The notes below the pieces were generated by a model. That model searched no databases. It saw only the letters and a program-made list of their open reading frames with translations, and had not been told where the DNA came from. From contig NZ_OY787453.1 in assembly GCF_963678795.1 (NCBI RefSeq), positions 806,001 to 870,000 of the forward strand: a DNA stretch of 64,000 bases. Reading direction: 5' to 3'. Both the position numbers and the translations under genes were made by a program. The stretch comes from an uncultured Methanoregula sp. (lineage in GTDB: Archaea; Halobacteriota; Methanomicrobia; Methanomicrobiales; Methanospirillaceae). Of this stretch, positions 8,953 to 18,952 are shown one piece after another (the first letter of the stretch is position 1; every line of letters starts with the position of its first letter).

Positions 8953-10347
8953 CTGGGTTTTTGCCGGGCTTTTTTTCTCAGGAACTAACGCTGGCTCCGC
9001 CGGTTCTGGTGGGACGGCCGGTACCGGTGTGGCCGGAAGGCTTTCCTGTTTTGGCATTTTTTCCTTTTTTGGTTTTTTCTGCTCCTTCTGCTCCCTGAGA
9101 TCTTTTTCCTTCTCTTTCTCTTCCAGGGCCAGGGTTTTTATTACTTCAAGGGACCGGGCGCGATCATTTAAGAAGAAATTAAGCTGATCGGCGTCAAACG
9201 CCATCTCCCGGGCATAACCGGCGGGATCCCGTTCAACGAGCATCGAGACCGTGCCAAGATAACTCTCCCGCAGGGTATTCTGGGGGATATGCATCAGGCC
9301 GGATACCTTGTTCAGGGTTGCCACCCGGATCGCTTTCTGCTTCTTTGCTGTCGACATCCGCTGCCAGCGTTCCGGCGGCATGATCCGGGCATGGATACCT
9401 TTTCCCCCCGCGGCATCGGCAGTCCCGAGGAGCATGATCGCCGTAGCGTACCGCCAGAGAGTGTGATACTGCCGCCGGTACGTATAGCCAAGATACTCAT
9501 CTGCCCGGGCAAGATGGCGGTATGCCAGCCCGGTTGCCTGCGCGTCGGGCATCTGGTGAACGCTTCCTTCGACCCATTGTTCGATAGTTTCCGGCGTATC
9601 ATCGACATCGTACGAAAGACGCATCAGTTCGCTGTCAGGTGTTTTATCGAACAGGGCCGTAATCAGCGAGAAGATCGAGACACGTTCATCCTTCTGCGAA
9701 GTATGAACCCCGGAATCCTCGAGACTGGTACGCCCGATTGAAGAGGCATAGAGCATGTTAACCGCAGACCGGATATCCCCTTCAGCACTCTCGGCAATGG
9801 CATGGACTGCTGCATCGCTGCAGGCAATCTTTTCGGCTGCACACAGATATTTGAGCCGCGGGGCAATCGAACGGGCCGGAAGTGCCTTGAACTGGACCGG
9901 GTCACAGCGGGCGCGGATTTCAGGTGAAAGGCCGTAGAGATCGTTGGCTATCAGGACCATCGGCTGCCGGGTTTCCCGGATGCATTCAATGATCGCCTTT
10001 GCACCACCACGATCCGAGGTTCCCTGCAGGTTGTCGGCCTCGTCGAGAATGATAAGCTTCCGGGAAGCGCCGGTAAGGCTTGCCGTAGTACTGCCAGCGC
10101 CGGCAATCCGTTCTATGACTGCGGCAGTCCGCTGGTCACTCGCATTGAGCTCGATCATCTCCCAGTTCATATCATTGGCAAGGGCATGGGCAACTGAGGT
10201 CTTGCCAATTCCGGGTTTTCCGTAGATGAGCAGGGGCTTTGATTTTCGCGTCCAGTTCTTCGCCCACTCGGCTACCTGCCGGACTGCTGTCGCGTTGCCA
10301 ACGATGTCAGCAAGGTGTGCAGGCCGGTATTTTTCTGCCCAGTCCAT
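8929..10347 (-). CDS. rfcL: replication factor C large subunit
   Basis: 472 residues. This is the AAA+ large subunit of the clamp loader that places PCNA on primed DNA. Walker A is GKPGIGKT near residue 43, Walker B is LIILDEAD near residue 98, and the collar domain follows. The C-terminal 70 residues are Lys/Glu/Pro-rich and end in QSTLFDGF, a PCNA-interacting motif of the QxxLFxxF type. The small subunit gene is not in the window. The 3' end overlaps the convergent UPF0146 gene by 24 bases. Confidence 0.95.
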   Translation of the reverse strand: MDWAEKYRPAHLADIVGNATAVRQVAEWAKNWTRKSKPLLIYGKPGIGKTSVAHALANDMNWEMIELNASDQRTAAVIERIAGAGSTTASLTGASRKLIILDEADNLQGTSDRGGAKAIIECIRETRQPMVLIANDLYGLSPEIRARCDPVQFKALPARSIAPRLKYLCAAEKIACSDAAVHAIAESAEGDIRSAVNMLYASSIGRTSLEDSGVHTSQKDERVSIFSLITALFDKTPDSELMRLSYDVDDTPETIEQWVEGSVHQMPDAQATGLAYRHLARADEYLGYTYRRQYHTLWRYATAIMLLGTADAAGGKGIHARIMPPERWQRMSTAKKQKAIRVATLNKVSGLMHIPQNTLRESYLGTVSMLVERDPAGYAREMAFDADQLNFFLNDRARSLEVIKTLALEEKEKEKDLREQKEQKKPKKEKMPKQESLPATPVPAVPPEPAEPALVPEKKSPAKTQSTLFDGF

Positions 10348-10489
10348 ACCAACACGTTGACCGTGGATCAGATAAAATCACTCCTGCAGATGCGAGAGTC
10401 CTGCTATCGGAGTCAGAACAAATAAATTATCTCTGATGACGCGAAAATAGCATAGACGCAATTATTTTAGACAATGTTCAGGTGATGTC

Positions 10490-11503
10490 GTGGTCCAGAG
10501 CTGCTCGACAGAGACGATAGCAAAAGTTGTCAGGGAATACGAGGGTGTCAGGAGAAAGCATACCATCGGCGAGATGGTCAGGGCGCTGAAGATCGATGCC
10601 CCGCATGTTGTCGCCTCATTTGGTGAGGATGCAGCAGTTATCGAACACAATGGTGAGGCGCTTCTCCTTGCAGCGGACGGCATCTGGAGCAAACTCATGG
10701 AGGCAGACCCGTACTGGGCAGGATACTGCTCGGTCCTTGTCAACATCCATGATATTGCTGCCATGGGAGGACGGCCGATCGCGATGGTGGATATCTTTTC
10801 CATATCAAAATCCACGGTACAGGAACTGGTGGTCAAAGGCATGCACGACGCATCAGCCCAGTTCGGTGTCCCGATCGTCGGAGGGCATCTCCACCCGGAC
10901 GCCCCGTACAGTGTTATCGATGTTTCCATTCTGGGCTCCGCCCGGCTCGATTCCATCATTTACAGCCACACTGCGCAGGAAGGCGACTGCGTGGTTGCGG
11001 CGATCGATCTTTCCGGCCGTGTCCACCCGTCCTGTGCGCTCAACTGGGATTCCGTGACCATGAAATCTGCCGCCCAGGTCAGGGCGCAGATCGCCGTGCT
11101 CGAAACGATCGGGAGAAAACACCTGGTCACCGCGGGAAAAGATATCAGCAACCCCGGCATCATCGGTACGCTCGGCATGCTCCTGGAAGTGAGCGGCAAG
11201 GGTGCGGAGATCGATCTCGACCTGATTCCAAAACCTCCTCTTGCAGCGAACAACATAACGTTCGAGCTGTGGGTACGGATGTACCCCGGCATGGGATTCA
11301 TCCTGACTGCAAACAAGGCGCATGTTGCAGAACTGATCCGGGTTTTCCATGAAGTCGGTATTACGGCAAAAGAGATCGGCACCGTCAACAACAGCAGGGA
11401 ACTGCGGATCCGGTATGACGGCAACGAGACGCAGGTTTTCGACTTCGTCAACAACGGGATCATGCACCTCGCGGAAGAGGACATTGCATGCCTGCCGCAC
11501 TGA
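10490..11503 (+). CDS. methanogenesis marker protein 2 (AIR synthase-related)
   Basis: 337 residues with a GTG start at 10490 preceded by AGGTGAT. It belongs to the PurM/SelD/ThiL-like ATP-binding superfamily; residues about 40-75 contain SFGEDAAVIEHNGEALLLAADGIW-type strand motifs and VNIHDIAAMGGRPIAMVD, the dimer/ATP region. The methanogen-restricted subgroup is known as methanogenesis marker 2; its role is unresolved, with a possible part in methyl-coenzyme M reductase or cofactor maturation. It overlaps mtxX by 16 bases and so forms a two-gene operon. Confidence 0.9.
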   Translation: MVQSCSTETIAKVVREYEGVRRKHTIGEMVRALKIDAPHVVASFGEDAAVIEHNGEALLLAADGIWSKLMEADPYWAGYCSVLVNIHDIAAMGGRPIAMVDIFSISKSTVQELVVKGMHDASAQFGVPIVGGHLHPDAPYSVIDVSILGSARLDSIIYSHTAQEGDCVVAAIDLSGRVHPSCALNWDSVTMKSAAQVRAQIAVLETIGRKHLVTAGKDISNPGIIGTLGMLLEVSGKGAEIDLDLIPKPPLAANNITFELWVRMYPGMGFILTANKAHVAELIRVFHEVGITAKEIGTVNNSRELRIRYDGNETQVFDFVNNGIMHLAEEDIACLPH

Positions 11504-12252
11504 AACGTATCGGGATCGGTATTGCAGAGGATCCGGAAAAAGTCCTCGGGAGTGCGGAAACGGTAAGCGGTCCGTTCGAAACGATCTGTTACTGCAGGCC
11601 GGGCTGTATCGGGCAAAAAACGGTTAATAATGCAGTCCGTATCAAAGAAGATCCGCATCCCGAAGAGGCAATGATCAACGACCTGATGGCAGGGAAGATC
11701 GATGCTGCCGTGAGAGGAACGCTGCCAGCGAATACAACCTTAAAAGCGCTTAAGAAAGCAGAAGGGGTGGATCACCTCGAACGCATCGCGCTGCTCGAAA
11801 CCGTCCACGGGACAAAATTCCTTCTCACCCCGGTCGGTGTCGACGAAGGATGGACGGTTCCCGAGAAAGTGGAACTGATAAAAAAAGGGCGGGTTATCGC
11901 AAAAAAATTCGGCCTTAAGGAAAAGGTGGGCGTGCTCTCAGGAGGACGACTGGGGGATGTCGGCAGGCACAGGCAGGTGGATGCCAGCATGGCTGATGCT
12001 GAGCTGGTTGCCCGGATTGCCGGGGCAGAGCACTGTGAGATCCTGATTGAGGATGCCATTCAGGACTGCGGACTGATCATCGCACCGGATGGGATTTCCG
12101 GCAACCTTGTCTTCCGGACCCTCACGTTCCTTGGGGGCGGTTTTGGTCATGGCGCGCCCGTAGTAAATATCAGCAGAATTTTCGTGGATACTTCGCGCGC
12201 CTCACCAAATTACACGAATGCGCTATTGCTCGCAGCATCTTTGTTGGAATAA
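11488..12252 (+). CDS. mtxX: methanogenesis marker protein 4 (MtxX)
   Basis: 254 residues. It belongs to the MtxX/Mmp4 family, related in fold to phosphate acetyl/butyryltransferases; the central Gly-rich segment GVLSGGRLGDVGRHRQVD and the C-terminal FGHGAPVVNISRIFVDTSR block are typical. Historically associated with methyltransferase function, but the activity is unproven. It is translated from an ATG inside the end of the marker 2 gene, which points to a shared pathway. Confidence 0.88.
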   Translation: MPAALKRIGIGIAEDPEKVLGSAETVSGPFETICYCRPGCIGQKTVNNAVRIKEDPHPEEAMINDLMAGKIDAAVRGTLPANTTLKALKKAEGVDHLERIALLETVHGTKFLLTPVGVDEGWTVPEKVELIKKGRVIAKKFGLKEKVGVLSGGRLGDVGRHRQVDASMADAELVARIAGAEHCEILIEDAIQDCGLIIAPDGISGNLVFRTLTFLGGGFGHGAPVVNISRIFVDTSRASPNYTNALLLAASLLE

Positions 12253-12399
12253 TTTAAAACGCTATATATGCCTTCTTTTTTTGAAAAGGGTCTTTAAATT
12301 CGTTTTAAAAATATTCTGCGAAATTCTGAACCCCGTTCTTTACTTGCTTTGCAGGATGCCCTCCAATATCGTAATACTGAGTAAATTATCGTATTTTCC

Positions 12400-12449
12400 C
12401 AAAAAGTATTTAAATATACCAATATACTTTCTTTTTGAGGTTAGAAACA
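12400..12449 (+). promoter_or_regulatory. histone gene promoter and ribosome binding site
   Basis: A purine-rich BRE-like stretch (AAAAAGT) precedes an ATTTAAATATA TATA box at about 12408-12418. This is roughly 30 bases before the start codon, implying a very short leader. GAGGTTAG just before the ATG at 12449 is the ribosome binding site. It is the clearest archaeal core promoter in the window. Confidence 0.7.
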
Positions 12450-12655
12450 TGGCAGATTTACCAATCGCCGCAGTTGTAAGGATTGCAAAGAAGAACGGAG
12501 CCGAAAGAGTAGGAAGCGATGCAGCAGAAGCCCTTGTTGTAAAGGCTGAGAAGTACATCGCCCAGCTGACAAAGGAAGCCAACAAGCTTGCCGAGCACGC
12601 TGGCAGAAAGACCATCAAGAAAGAAGATGTTGACCTGGCAGCAAAGTCCAACTGA
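12449..12655 (+). CDS. archaeal histone (HMf family)
   Basis: 68 residues, the normal size of a single histone-fold protein. It has LPIAAVVRIAKKNGAERVG at the N terminus, a long central helix (AAEALVVKAEKYIAQLTKEA) and the RKTIKKEDVDLAAK C terminus. It dimerises and wraps DNA. It is expressed as a single gene from a strong promoter; a run of T (about 12661-12668) right after the stop probably terminates transcription. A deacetylase-family gene lies 5 kb upstream. Confidence 0.97.
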   Translation: MADLPIAAVVRIAKKNGAERVGSDAAEALVVKAEKYIAQLTKEANKLAEHAGRKTIKKEDVDLAAKSN

Positions 12656-13001
12656 TCAACTCTTTTTTCTCGCAGATTTGTAAGTATTCTTTTCGTAATG
12701 TTATCAATCACGTTTTCGTGTGAATTTTTTTAATAAAATTGTCCTCGTTGTTCATTTCCAATGACCATCCTGCAATCCCTTCCCGCAAATATTTTTTACT
12801 CGAATTTTCATCATATAATAAACAAAAACCTTTTCCTCCATCTATCACGTAGTTTAACCATAGAGAATAACTATTAACCCTACAAATTCAGATACACGGT
12901 CGTCGAAAGGAGAACGAGTAAAAGGGGGTTAATAGTAATCCTCCATAATCTTAAAAAAACGCCACAAGGAAACCAATCGATTAAATTGAGTGTGGTGATT
13001 T
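12656..13001. other. AT-rich intergenic stretch
   Basis: 346 bases between the histone gene and the CAP-domain gene. The first 15 bases are a T-rich terminator. The remainder is conspicuously AT-rich compared with neighbouring coding DNA, and holds no convincing gene. GGTGAT just before 13002 is the ribosome binding site of the next gene. Confidence 0.5.
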
Positions 13002-13460
13002 ATGGGAATAGTTTCAAGGATTAAACGTTTTTTCCAAAAGATATGGAGGGAAATTTATCCATACCGCCTACATTCCAAGAAATCTAGGAAGCAATTTAGA
13101 GACCCTGTTCCTGCTAATTCAATAAATAAAACCATCATCAGTTTGGTAAATTATGAACGAAAGAAACGAGGTTTACCGTTAGTAATATTTGATCCATCAT
13201 TAGAATATCACGCTATTAGTTGGAGTAAACGTATGGCTCACGAAAGGCGGTTATTCCACAGTGGAACCGTCCTTGAAAATTGTTGTATGGTCTCTGCAAA
13301 TGGTTCACCAAAATCTATTGCAAAGAGCGCATTTTATTGTTGGAAAGGAAGCACCCCCCATTGGACTTGGATGATGCATCCAAAAATAGAGAGAGTTGCA
13401 TTTGGATATTGGATTAATGGTAAGTATGCATATGGAGCATATGCATTCAATAATCCATAA
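13002..13460 (+). CDS. CAP/SCP-domain protein, AT-rich
   Basis: 152 residues. The first 40 residues are basic and amphipathic with no signal peptide. Residues about 45-150 match the CAP (SCP/PR-1) fold: LVNYERKKRGLPLVIFDPSL, then HERRLFHSGTVLENC, a central W..STPHW and the closing FGYWINGKYAYGAYAF. CAP proteins are often extracellular, so the absence of an export signal is odd. Codon use is AT-rich (AAA, ATT and TTA dominate), unlike the surrounding GC-rich genes, which suggests recent acquisition. Confidence 0.75.
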   Translation: MGIVSRIKRFFQKIWREIYPYRLHSKKSRKQFRDPVPANSINKTIISLVNYERKKRGLPLVIFDPSLEYHAISWSKRMAHERRLFHSGTVLENCCMVSANGSPKSIAKSAFYCWKGSTPHWTWMMHPKIERVAFGYWINGKYAYGAYAFNNP

Positions 13461-13520
13461 TGCTAGTCACACGAACCCTGAAAATCGAATGGCTTTTTCC
13501 TAATAGATTTTAGGATTCTA

Positions 13521-13573
13521 CCCACCCCCTTCGGGGGTCGCTCGACCGCCTCGTCGGGGCCTCGCTGGGCAGG
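13521..13573. repeat. 53-bp interspersed GC-rich repeat, copy 1
   Basis: 48 of 53 bases match the copy at 31873-31925. It holds a CCCCC-TTC-GGGGG hairpin, then GGTCG-CT-CGACC, then a conserved GTCGGGGCCTCGCTGGGCAGG-like tail. Mismatches fall mainly in the first hairpin loop, so structure is kept while sequence drifts. Confidence 0.7.
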
Positions 13574-13654
13574 TTGGTTTATGGGGATATCCACTTCCTG
13601 AACCGCCGCGGGGGCGTCCCTTCGGGGGCGGCGGCGTTCATCATATTTGGGGGT

Positions 13655-13674
13655 ATGGGGGCATCAGCCCCCAT
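13655..13674. terminator. perfect 8-bp hairpin between convergent genes
   Basis: ATGGGGGC (13655-13662) and GCCCCCAT (13667-13674) pair perfectly around a 4-base loop. It is placed between two convergent genes. No long T run follows, so terminator function is a guess from position. Confidence 0.35.
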
Positions 13675-13764
13675 CTTGGTAACCAACCCGATACAAGGGT
13701 TACCCAATAAAACAAGAATAAATCTTATTAATTATCTTCACATCATCCGTTCATGTCGGACAGA

Positions 13765-14346
13765 TCAAAACTTCCCTTTTGTGCTGCGGACCGTTTTCTT
13801 ATCCCCGGTTATCGAGAGTGCTTCCCCAAGGGCAATCCCGAAGGCTTTGAATACGGCTTCGCACTTGTGGTGATCGTTCCGGCCCGAGAAACTGATATGA
13901 GCAGTTATTCCGGCCCGGGTGCAGAGCGAGTAAAAGAAATGCTCAAAGAGATCTGACGGGATCCCGCCAACCGCTTTGTTGCCGAATGAACCGGTCCAGA
14001 CCAGATAACTCCGTCCCCCGCAATCGAGCGTTACCTGTGCAAGCGACTCGTCCATGGGAATGATCGCATGGGAAAAACGCTTCATACCCTTTCCTTCGCC
14101 AATTGCCTGCTTTATGGCATCGCCGAGCACGATCCCGATATCTTCAACCGTATGGTGGCAGTCCACGTGGAGATCCCCCTTTGCCGCAAGGGTCATATCG
14201 AACCCCCCGTGTCTCGCCATTGCATTAAGCATATGATCAAAGAACGGCACACCGCTGTCCGCCATTACCTTTCCTGCACCATCCGGATCGAGCCGGATTG
14301 CGATCGTTGTTTCCTTTGTTTCCCGCCTGACTTCCACCATTCTCAT
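13765..14346 (-). CDS. hisB: imidazoleglycerol-phosphate dehydratase
   Basis: 193 residues from ATG 14346, chosen because GGAGGA lies six bases upstream; an ATG two codons earlier is too close to it. It catalyses dehydration of imidazole glycerol phosphate in histidine synthesis. The two Mn-binding motifs are visible: [14 protein letters not shown] with [10 protein letters not shown], and [21 protein letters not shown]. Size fits the monofunctional archaeal enzyme. It overlaps the end of hisA, at the 3' end of a metK-hisG-hisA-hisB cluster. Confidence 0.95.
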   Translation of the reverse strand: MRMVEVRRETKETTIAIRLDPDGAGKVMADSGVPFFDHMLNAMARHGGFDMTLAAKGDLHVDCHHTVEDIGIVLGDAIKQAIGEGKGMKRFSHAIIPMDESLAQVTLDCGGRSYLVWTGSFGNKAVGGIPSDLFEHFFYSLCTRAGITAHISFSGRNDHHKCEAVFKAFGIALGEALSITGDKKTVRSTKGKF

Positions 14347-15053
14347 AGGCATTCCTCCAGTGCATCTTTTAAGGATATCTTTCCGCTGTACAGGGATGAT
14401 CCAAGGACTGCCCCGTACGCCCCGGCCTCCTTCAGCCCGTTCACGTCGGACCGGGATGACACTCCGCCGGCAACAACGACCGGGATGGTCACGTGATCGA
14501 TCAGATTCCTGACCGGCTCAAACCGGACTCCCTGCTGGAGCCCCTCGACATCCACGTTCGTGTAGAGCAGGGAGCCGGCCCCCAGTTCCTCGAACCGTTT
14601 TGCCCAGTCAAGATAGCCCCCGGCAGTTTCCTGCCAGCCATGGACAGCGATCTGGCCGCCTTTCGCATCAACCCCCGCCATGATCCGGTCGCTTCCGAAC
14701 TCATCGGCAAGGACGCGGATACTGTCCGGTTTCTGGGTTGCCAGCGTGGAGATGATGATCCGGGACACACCGGTATCCAGCCAGTGCTTAGCGTCTTCAA
14801 GTGAACGGATTCCACCGCCCAGTTCGATCTCCACGCCGGTTTTTTTGATGATGTCGGCAATCAGGCCTGCATTTTTTCGGGCGCTGCCAAACGCCCCGTC
14901 GAGGTTAATGACATGAAGGGCATCCGCCCCTTCGTCCAGCCACCGGGTGGCACAGTCCAGCGGGTTGCCGTATGCAGTCGCGCTCTCACGTTTACCCTGG
15001 ACGAGCTGGACGCATCGTCCCCCAAGGATGTCAACTGCAGGAAATATTCTCAT
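14343..15053 (-). CDS. hisA: HisA, phosphoribosylformimino-AICAR-phosphate isomerase
   Basis: 236 residues, a (beta/alpha)8 barrel that opens the ribose ring of ProFAR in histidine synthesis. The N-terminal catalytic Asp lies in [21 protein letters not shown], phosphate loops in [11 protein letters not shown] and [12 protein letters not shown], and the second catalytic Asp in [16 protein letters not shown]. Six bases separate it from hisG upstream; its stop codon lies inside the hisB start. Confidence 0.95.
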   Translation of the reverse strand: MRIFPAVDILGGRCVQLVQGKRESATAYGNPLDCATRWLDEGADALHVINLDGAFGSARKNAGLIADIIKKTGVEIELGGGIRSLEDAKHWLDTGVSRIIISTLATQKPDSIRVLADEFGSDRIMAGVDAKGGQIAVHGWQETAGGYLDWAKRFEELGAGSLLYTNVDVEGLQQGVRFEPVRNLIDHVTIPVVVAGGVSSRSDVNGLKEAGAYGAVLGSSLYSGKISLKDALEECL

Positions 15054-15059
15054 GGTGGA

Positions 15060-15974
15060 TCAGCGGATCATCCGTTGGATGGCCATGACGAGGATATCCT
15101 TTGCGCCTGCCCGCTTGAGGGAATTGATGAGGGTATATACCCGCTCTTCGTTCACAACTGCATGCACGGCAACGAGATCCTCGTTTGAGGCTACGTCCAT
15201 CACGGTCGGACCGGAGAGGCCCGGCAGCACACGTTTCACCGTATCAAGCGATGCCCGTTTCACGTTCATCATCAGGTAGCACTGGCCACGGGCCCGGATT
15301 ACGCTCTCCAGTGCCAGGTGGATCTCGTCGATCTTCTCTTTCTTTGCCTTAAGCGAGGCCCGGTTTGCGATGAGATGGGTGGAAGTGACCAGTACCTCAT
15401 CGATAACCCGGAGGCGGTTGGTCTTGAGGGTTGTTCCCGAACTGGAGAGATCGATGATTGCGTCTGCAATACCCAGATGGGGTGTTGCTTCGCAGGCACC
15501 GCCTACAAGAACGACTTCCACATTCACCCGGTGTTTTTTAAAGTAATTCCGGGTGATCACCTGGAACTCCGTTGCAACCTTGAGACCGCTAAGCTGTTTT
15601 ACCGAGGTAATGTCCGAATCCTCGCGAACAGCGAGCACCAGTTTTGCCTTGCCAAACTGGAGGTCGAGAAGCTCTTCCACATCTGCTTCACGTTCCACAA
15701 CCATATCGTGACCCGTGATACCGAGATCCGCAGCTCCCGTTGCAACGTACTCAGGGATATCCACCGGCCGGGCGAAGAGGATCTCGACATGAGGATCGAG
15801 AGTCCGGGCAATCAGTCTCCGCTCACCGTTCTCGGCCAGGTGGAGCCCGCTCTTCTCGACAAGGTCCATGATAGGAGCCGCAATCCGTCCCTTGTTGGGG
15901 ATTGCCAGTCGCACTACATCAGAAAAAGAGGAAGGGTTGGCAGGTTTTTTTATAGTCTTTGCAGATTTCGCCAT
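15060..15974 (-). CDS. hisG: ATP phosphoribosyltransferase, long form
   Basis: 304 residues from ATG 15974, just seven bases after the metK stop; an upstream extension overlapping metK is rejected. It joins ATP and PRPP in the first step of histidine synthesis. The catalytic part includes LRLAIPNKGRI-like N terminus, EYVATGAADLGITGHDMV and the PRPP loop DAIIDLSSSGTTLKTN. The last 75 residues form the HisG_C regulatory domain, so it is the homohexameric, histidine-inhibited form that needs no HisZ. Confidence 0.93.
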   Translation of the reverse strand: MAKSAKTIKKPANPSSFSDVVRLAIPNKGRIAAPIMDLVEKSGLHLAENGERRLIARTLDPHVEILFARPVDIPEYVATGAADLGITGHDMVVEREADVEELLDLQFGKAKLVLAVREDSDITSVKQLSGLKVATEFQVITRNYFKKHRVNVEVVLVGGACEATPHLGIADAIIDLSSSGTTLKTNRLRVIDEVLVTSTHLIANRASLKAKKEKIDEIHLALESVIRARGQCYLMMNVKRASLDTVKRVLPGLSGPTVMDVASNEDLVAVHAVVNEERVYTLINSLKRAGAKDILVMAIQRMIR

Positions 15975-15981
15975 CGTTGTA

Positions 15982-17184
15982 TCAGAAGGTCTTGAGCTTG
16001 CCTTCGATGACCTTCTCGGTGATGTGGGTAACATTCGCGAGCTGGCTGTCAACGATCTCAAGAATATCAGCATTGATCTCCTTGAGGGTAACGCCGGACT
16101 TTGGCAGCACCTGGATGCTTGCCACGAGCGGCTGGTCGATCGGCTTTCCTATCTGGGAGAGCAGCCGGACATACATCTCTTCGATACCATCAACCCTGGT
16201 GATACATTCACGGGCAACCTGGGTGGAGAGGAGATTGTAGATCTTACCGATGTGGTTGATCGGGTTCTTACCGCTGGTGGCTTCCATGCTCATCGGGCGG
16301 TTGGGGGTAATGAGTCCGTTGCACCGGTTGCCGCGGCCGACAGATCCGTCGTCGCCCATCTCGGCTGAGGTACCGGTAACCGTCAAAAACACGCTCTTCT
16401 TCTTGATGTCGTCTGCGGTGTTGACGTGGACGACAACCTTGCGCTTGGTGCTCTTCTTTGCAATGGCCGTGATCTCCTCGTTGAGCAGGCTCATGTACTC
16501 CGAGTATTCCCGGATATCCTTACAGTAGCGGTCAACGATAGCACAGGCAATCGTGAGGGTGATGGTGTTCCCGTCCCGCAGTCCCATGATCTTGATATCC
16601 TGGCCGATGGCGGGATACTTTTTCCGGAGTTTCGTGTCTATGTAATCGGCGCTGTTCTTGATGATAGTCTCCACTTCAGAGAAGGGGGCGTGACCGACAC
16701 CGAAGGAGGTGTCGTTTGATCTTGGGACTTTTCCCTGGCTGGGCTTGAAGACGTCACGGAGATCAGTTGACCCGGTTCCGAGACGGCAGTCAATCATCAG
16801 GTCCCGGTTAAGGTTGAGTTCCGGAAGGATCTTATGGATATATTTGTGGGCTGCTTCCACGGCAACAGCATCGGTGGGGAGGGTGACACCCTCGAACTGC
16901 TTGGTGGCCCGCCCGTCAATAAGGACATAGATCGGGCGGATCATCCTTCCGCCGCCAAACTTGGGTGCCGATTCTCCGGCAACAACTTCGCCCTGATCGG
17001 TGTTGTGGTGAAGGACAAATCCGAACTCGTCAAGGTAAGTCTTGCAGAGTGCCTGGCTGATCGATTCGGCAATACCATCGGCAAGACTGTCCGGGTGACC
17101 AAGACATTTACGTTCAACGAGCTCGATCCGCTGTTTTTCAAGGGGTATCTGGTCCAATGCTTCAATCTGAATATTTCTCTTCAT
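15982..17184 (-). CDS. mat: archaeal-type S-adenosylmethionine synthetase
   Basis: 400 residues. It makes S-adenosylmethionine from ATP and methionine. It belongs to the archaeal MAT family, distinct from bacterial MetK: N-terminal [20 protein letters not shown], then [23 protein letters not shown]-binding [20 protein letters not shown]. It is the first gene of the cluster with hisGAB; S-adenosylmethionine also feeds methanogen cofactor methylations and the radical SAM enzyme at 48334. The upstream 213 bases probably hold the promoter. Confidence 0.96.
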   Translation of the reverse strand: MKRNIQIEALDQIPLEKQRIELVERKCLGHPDSLADGIAESISQALCKTYLDEFGFVLHHNTDQGEVVAGESAPKFGGGRMIRPIYVLIDGRATKQFEGVTLPTDAVAVEAAHKYIHKILPELNLNRDLMIDCRLGTGSTDLRDVFKPSQGKVPRSNDTSFGVGHAPFSEVETIIKNSADYIDTKLRKKYPAIGQDIKIMGLRDGNTITLTIACAIVDRYCKDIREYSEYMSLLNEEITAIAKKSTKRKVVVHVNTADDIKKKSVFLTVTGTSAEMGDDGSVGRGNRCNGLITPNRPMSMEATSGKNPINHIGKIYNLLSTQVARECITRVDGIEEMYVRLLSQIGKPIDQPLVASIQVLPKSGVTLKEINADILEIVDSQLANVTHITEKVIEGKLKTF

Positions 17185-17397
17185 CGATTACCTCGTGACA
17201 CTTCGTAATAATAATGGGGACTGGTATTGATATAACGATTTCTAAAAGCACAATTGTTTCCGCTATTTTATTACCTGGAGTGATATGTTCTCTCTCCGGG
17301 AATCATTGGCATAGTGAAAACTGCACGGCTTTTCTCTTTATCCAGGACATACGTGATGCACTCGTGATCGTGCAGAAAAAAGGGAAAAATAAAAGAA

Positions 17398-18843
17398 TTA
17401 TCGCCGGAGGAACTTATGGAGGATGGTCATCTCGCTGCCTTTTGGCGCTTTCTTGACCGGGGGTTTTGTCGGGACCGGGACTTCGCCGATCTCATCCTCT
17501 TCATCAGAATCCCCGCTCTCGCGGTGTGCCCGCTGTTCGTGGACGGGAGGATCGGTCCGGGTCATCCTTTTGTCGGACTGCGTTGCCGGGGGGCGGGTAT
17601 GCGGCAGGGTCCGGTGCGGACCCAGATTTGTACCACAGCCGGGACAGAAATTCGCTGACTGCGGGAGTTTTTTGCCGCAGTTATGACAGAACTGGGGGCC
17701 ATCAGCAGGTTGTTCTTCCGGTTGCTGACGTTCTGCCGGGACCTCGCGGGTAACCGGGCGGCGTACCGGCGGCCGTACTACTTCGGGTTCCGGCTCGAAC
17801 TCGTGTTCCGGTTCAGGGGCCTGGACGGGTTGCGCCACCATCCTCCTGACCGGTTGAGATGCCGGATGAGTGAGGGGCCTTACCGCACCCTTCATTGCCA
17901 CTTTCATCGCGGACTGGACTTCAGGTTTTCGTACCTGGGGTGCTGCAGGCTCTCTTACGGGGGAGTTATCCTGATCATTACTGGAAGATATGACCGAGCG
18001 TCTTACCGGTTCTGCGACCTGCCTGATCTGGGGCTGGGACCGCCGCTGGGGCACCACAACTTCCGGTTCGGGCACGGGCTCTGGTTCCTCCTCCGGGATC
18101 CTGTAAGGAGAGAGGATACGTTTGACCGGGGGTTGTCTCTCGTGATCCTTGACCGGCTTCCTGGCCGGGTAGAGCTCCTGCCGCACGGGGGGTTTTACCG
18201 GCCTGACAGGAGCAGGAGGTTCTTCTTCATACTCCTCCGGTTCCTCTTCGGGGGCTTCTGGTTCAGCAGGCTCTTCCACGGGAGGTTTCCGGGATTTTTT
18301 CGGGGGTTCTGCTTCCTGCAGCAGGGCAATCCATTCATCGATTTCACGGGATCGGTCTGTACCGTTCTGAGCAAAGACCAGTTTCATGGTCTTGATCTCA
18401 TCGTCGGCAGAACGGATGGAAAGAACAAGAACGGGATCGGAATTCTCTGAAAATTCAACAATACTTCCTGCAATCGTATCGCGCGGGACGTCCTTTGCCG
18501 TGACCTTAAGCTTTTTTTCCTGCGTATCGATGAGAAAAACACGCTGGTTGGTCAGGTATGCGTGGAAAAAGAATTTTTTTACCGATACATTGAGGGAGCC
18601 AACTAAAACCTGCTCCCCGGGTTGCAGGTACCCGGAAAGGCCCCCGCCATCTTCATCTTCCATCTCCGCGTCATCGGCTGCGTTCTGTTTCTGCGATGCC
18701 CCCGTTGACTTCACGCCCCCCGTTACAGCACTCCGGGCGGGCGCAGCTGACGGTTTTTCCGGACGCTTTGCTATTTTACCGCCGCAATAGCCGCATTCGA
18801 CGATATTATCTCTGATATTCATCCCGCAGTGTGGGCATTTCAT
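17398..18843 (-). CDS. double zinc-ribbon protein with PH-like domain and proline-rich linker
   Basis: 481 residues. A zinc ribbon (CPHCG...CGYCG) occupies residues 2-25. A PH-like/GRAM-like beta domain follows (about 75-175), recognisable by LQPGEQVLVGSLNVSVKKFF and AYLTNQRVFLIDT. About 200 residues of Pro/Glu/Arg-rich, probably disordered linker come next, and then a second zinc ribbon (FCHNCGKKLPQSANFCPGCG, about 405-425). There is no membrane helix. A scaffold that binds lipids or proteins is plausible; no activity is evident. Confidence 0.7.
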   Translation of the reverse strand: MKCPHCGMNIRDNIVECGYCGGKIAKRPEKPSAAPARSAVTGGVKSTGASQKQNAADDAEMEDEDGGGLSGYLQPGEQVLVGSLNVSVKKFFFHAYLTNQRVFLIDTQEKKLKVTAKDVPRDTIAGSIVEFSENSDPVLVLSIRSADDEIKTMKLVFAQNGTDRSREIDEWIALLQEAEPPKKSRKPPVEEPAEPEAPEEEPEEYEEEPPAPVRPVKPPVRQELYPARKPVKDHERQPPVKRILSPYRIPEEEPEPVPEPEVVVPQRRSQPQIRQVAEPVRRSVISSSNDQDNSPVREPAAPQVRKPEVQSAMKVAMKGAVRPLTHPASQPVRRMVAQPVQAPEPEHEFEPEPEVVRPPVRRPVTREVPAERQQPEEQPADGPQFCHNCGKKLPQSANFCPGCGTNLGPHRTLPHTRPPATQSDKRMTRTDPPVHEQRAHRESGDSDEEDEIGEVPVPTKPPVKKAPKGSEMTILHKFLRR

Positions 18844-18952
18844 CGATGGACTCCGTTTCGCGATATCCGGACTAGATATCTATAATGTTCTCATCAGATA
18901 AGAAAAATTCTCTGATCGGTGTCGACTGCCGTACTGCAGGTTATCAGGATAG

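Larger units (their letters stand above)
13461..13764. other. intergenic region between convergent genes with structured repeats
   Basis: 304 bases between the CAP gene and hisB, which converge. It contains the 53-bp repeat at 13521-13573, a GC-rich hairpin near 13603-13634, and a perfect 8-bp hairpin ATGGGGGC/GCCCCCAT at 13655-13674. No gene is supported; some of these hairpins probably help end transcription from both sides. Confidence 0.5.
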
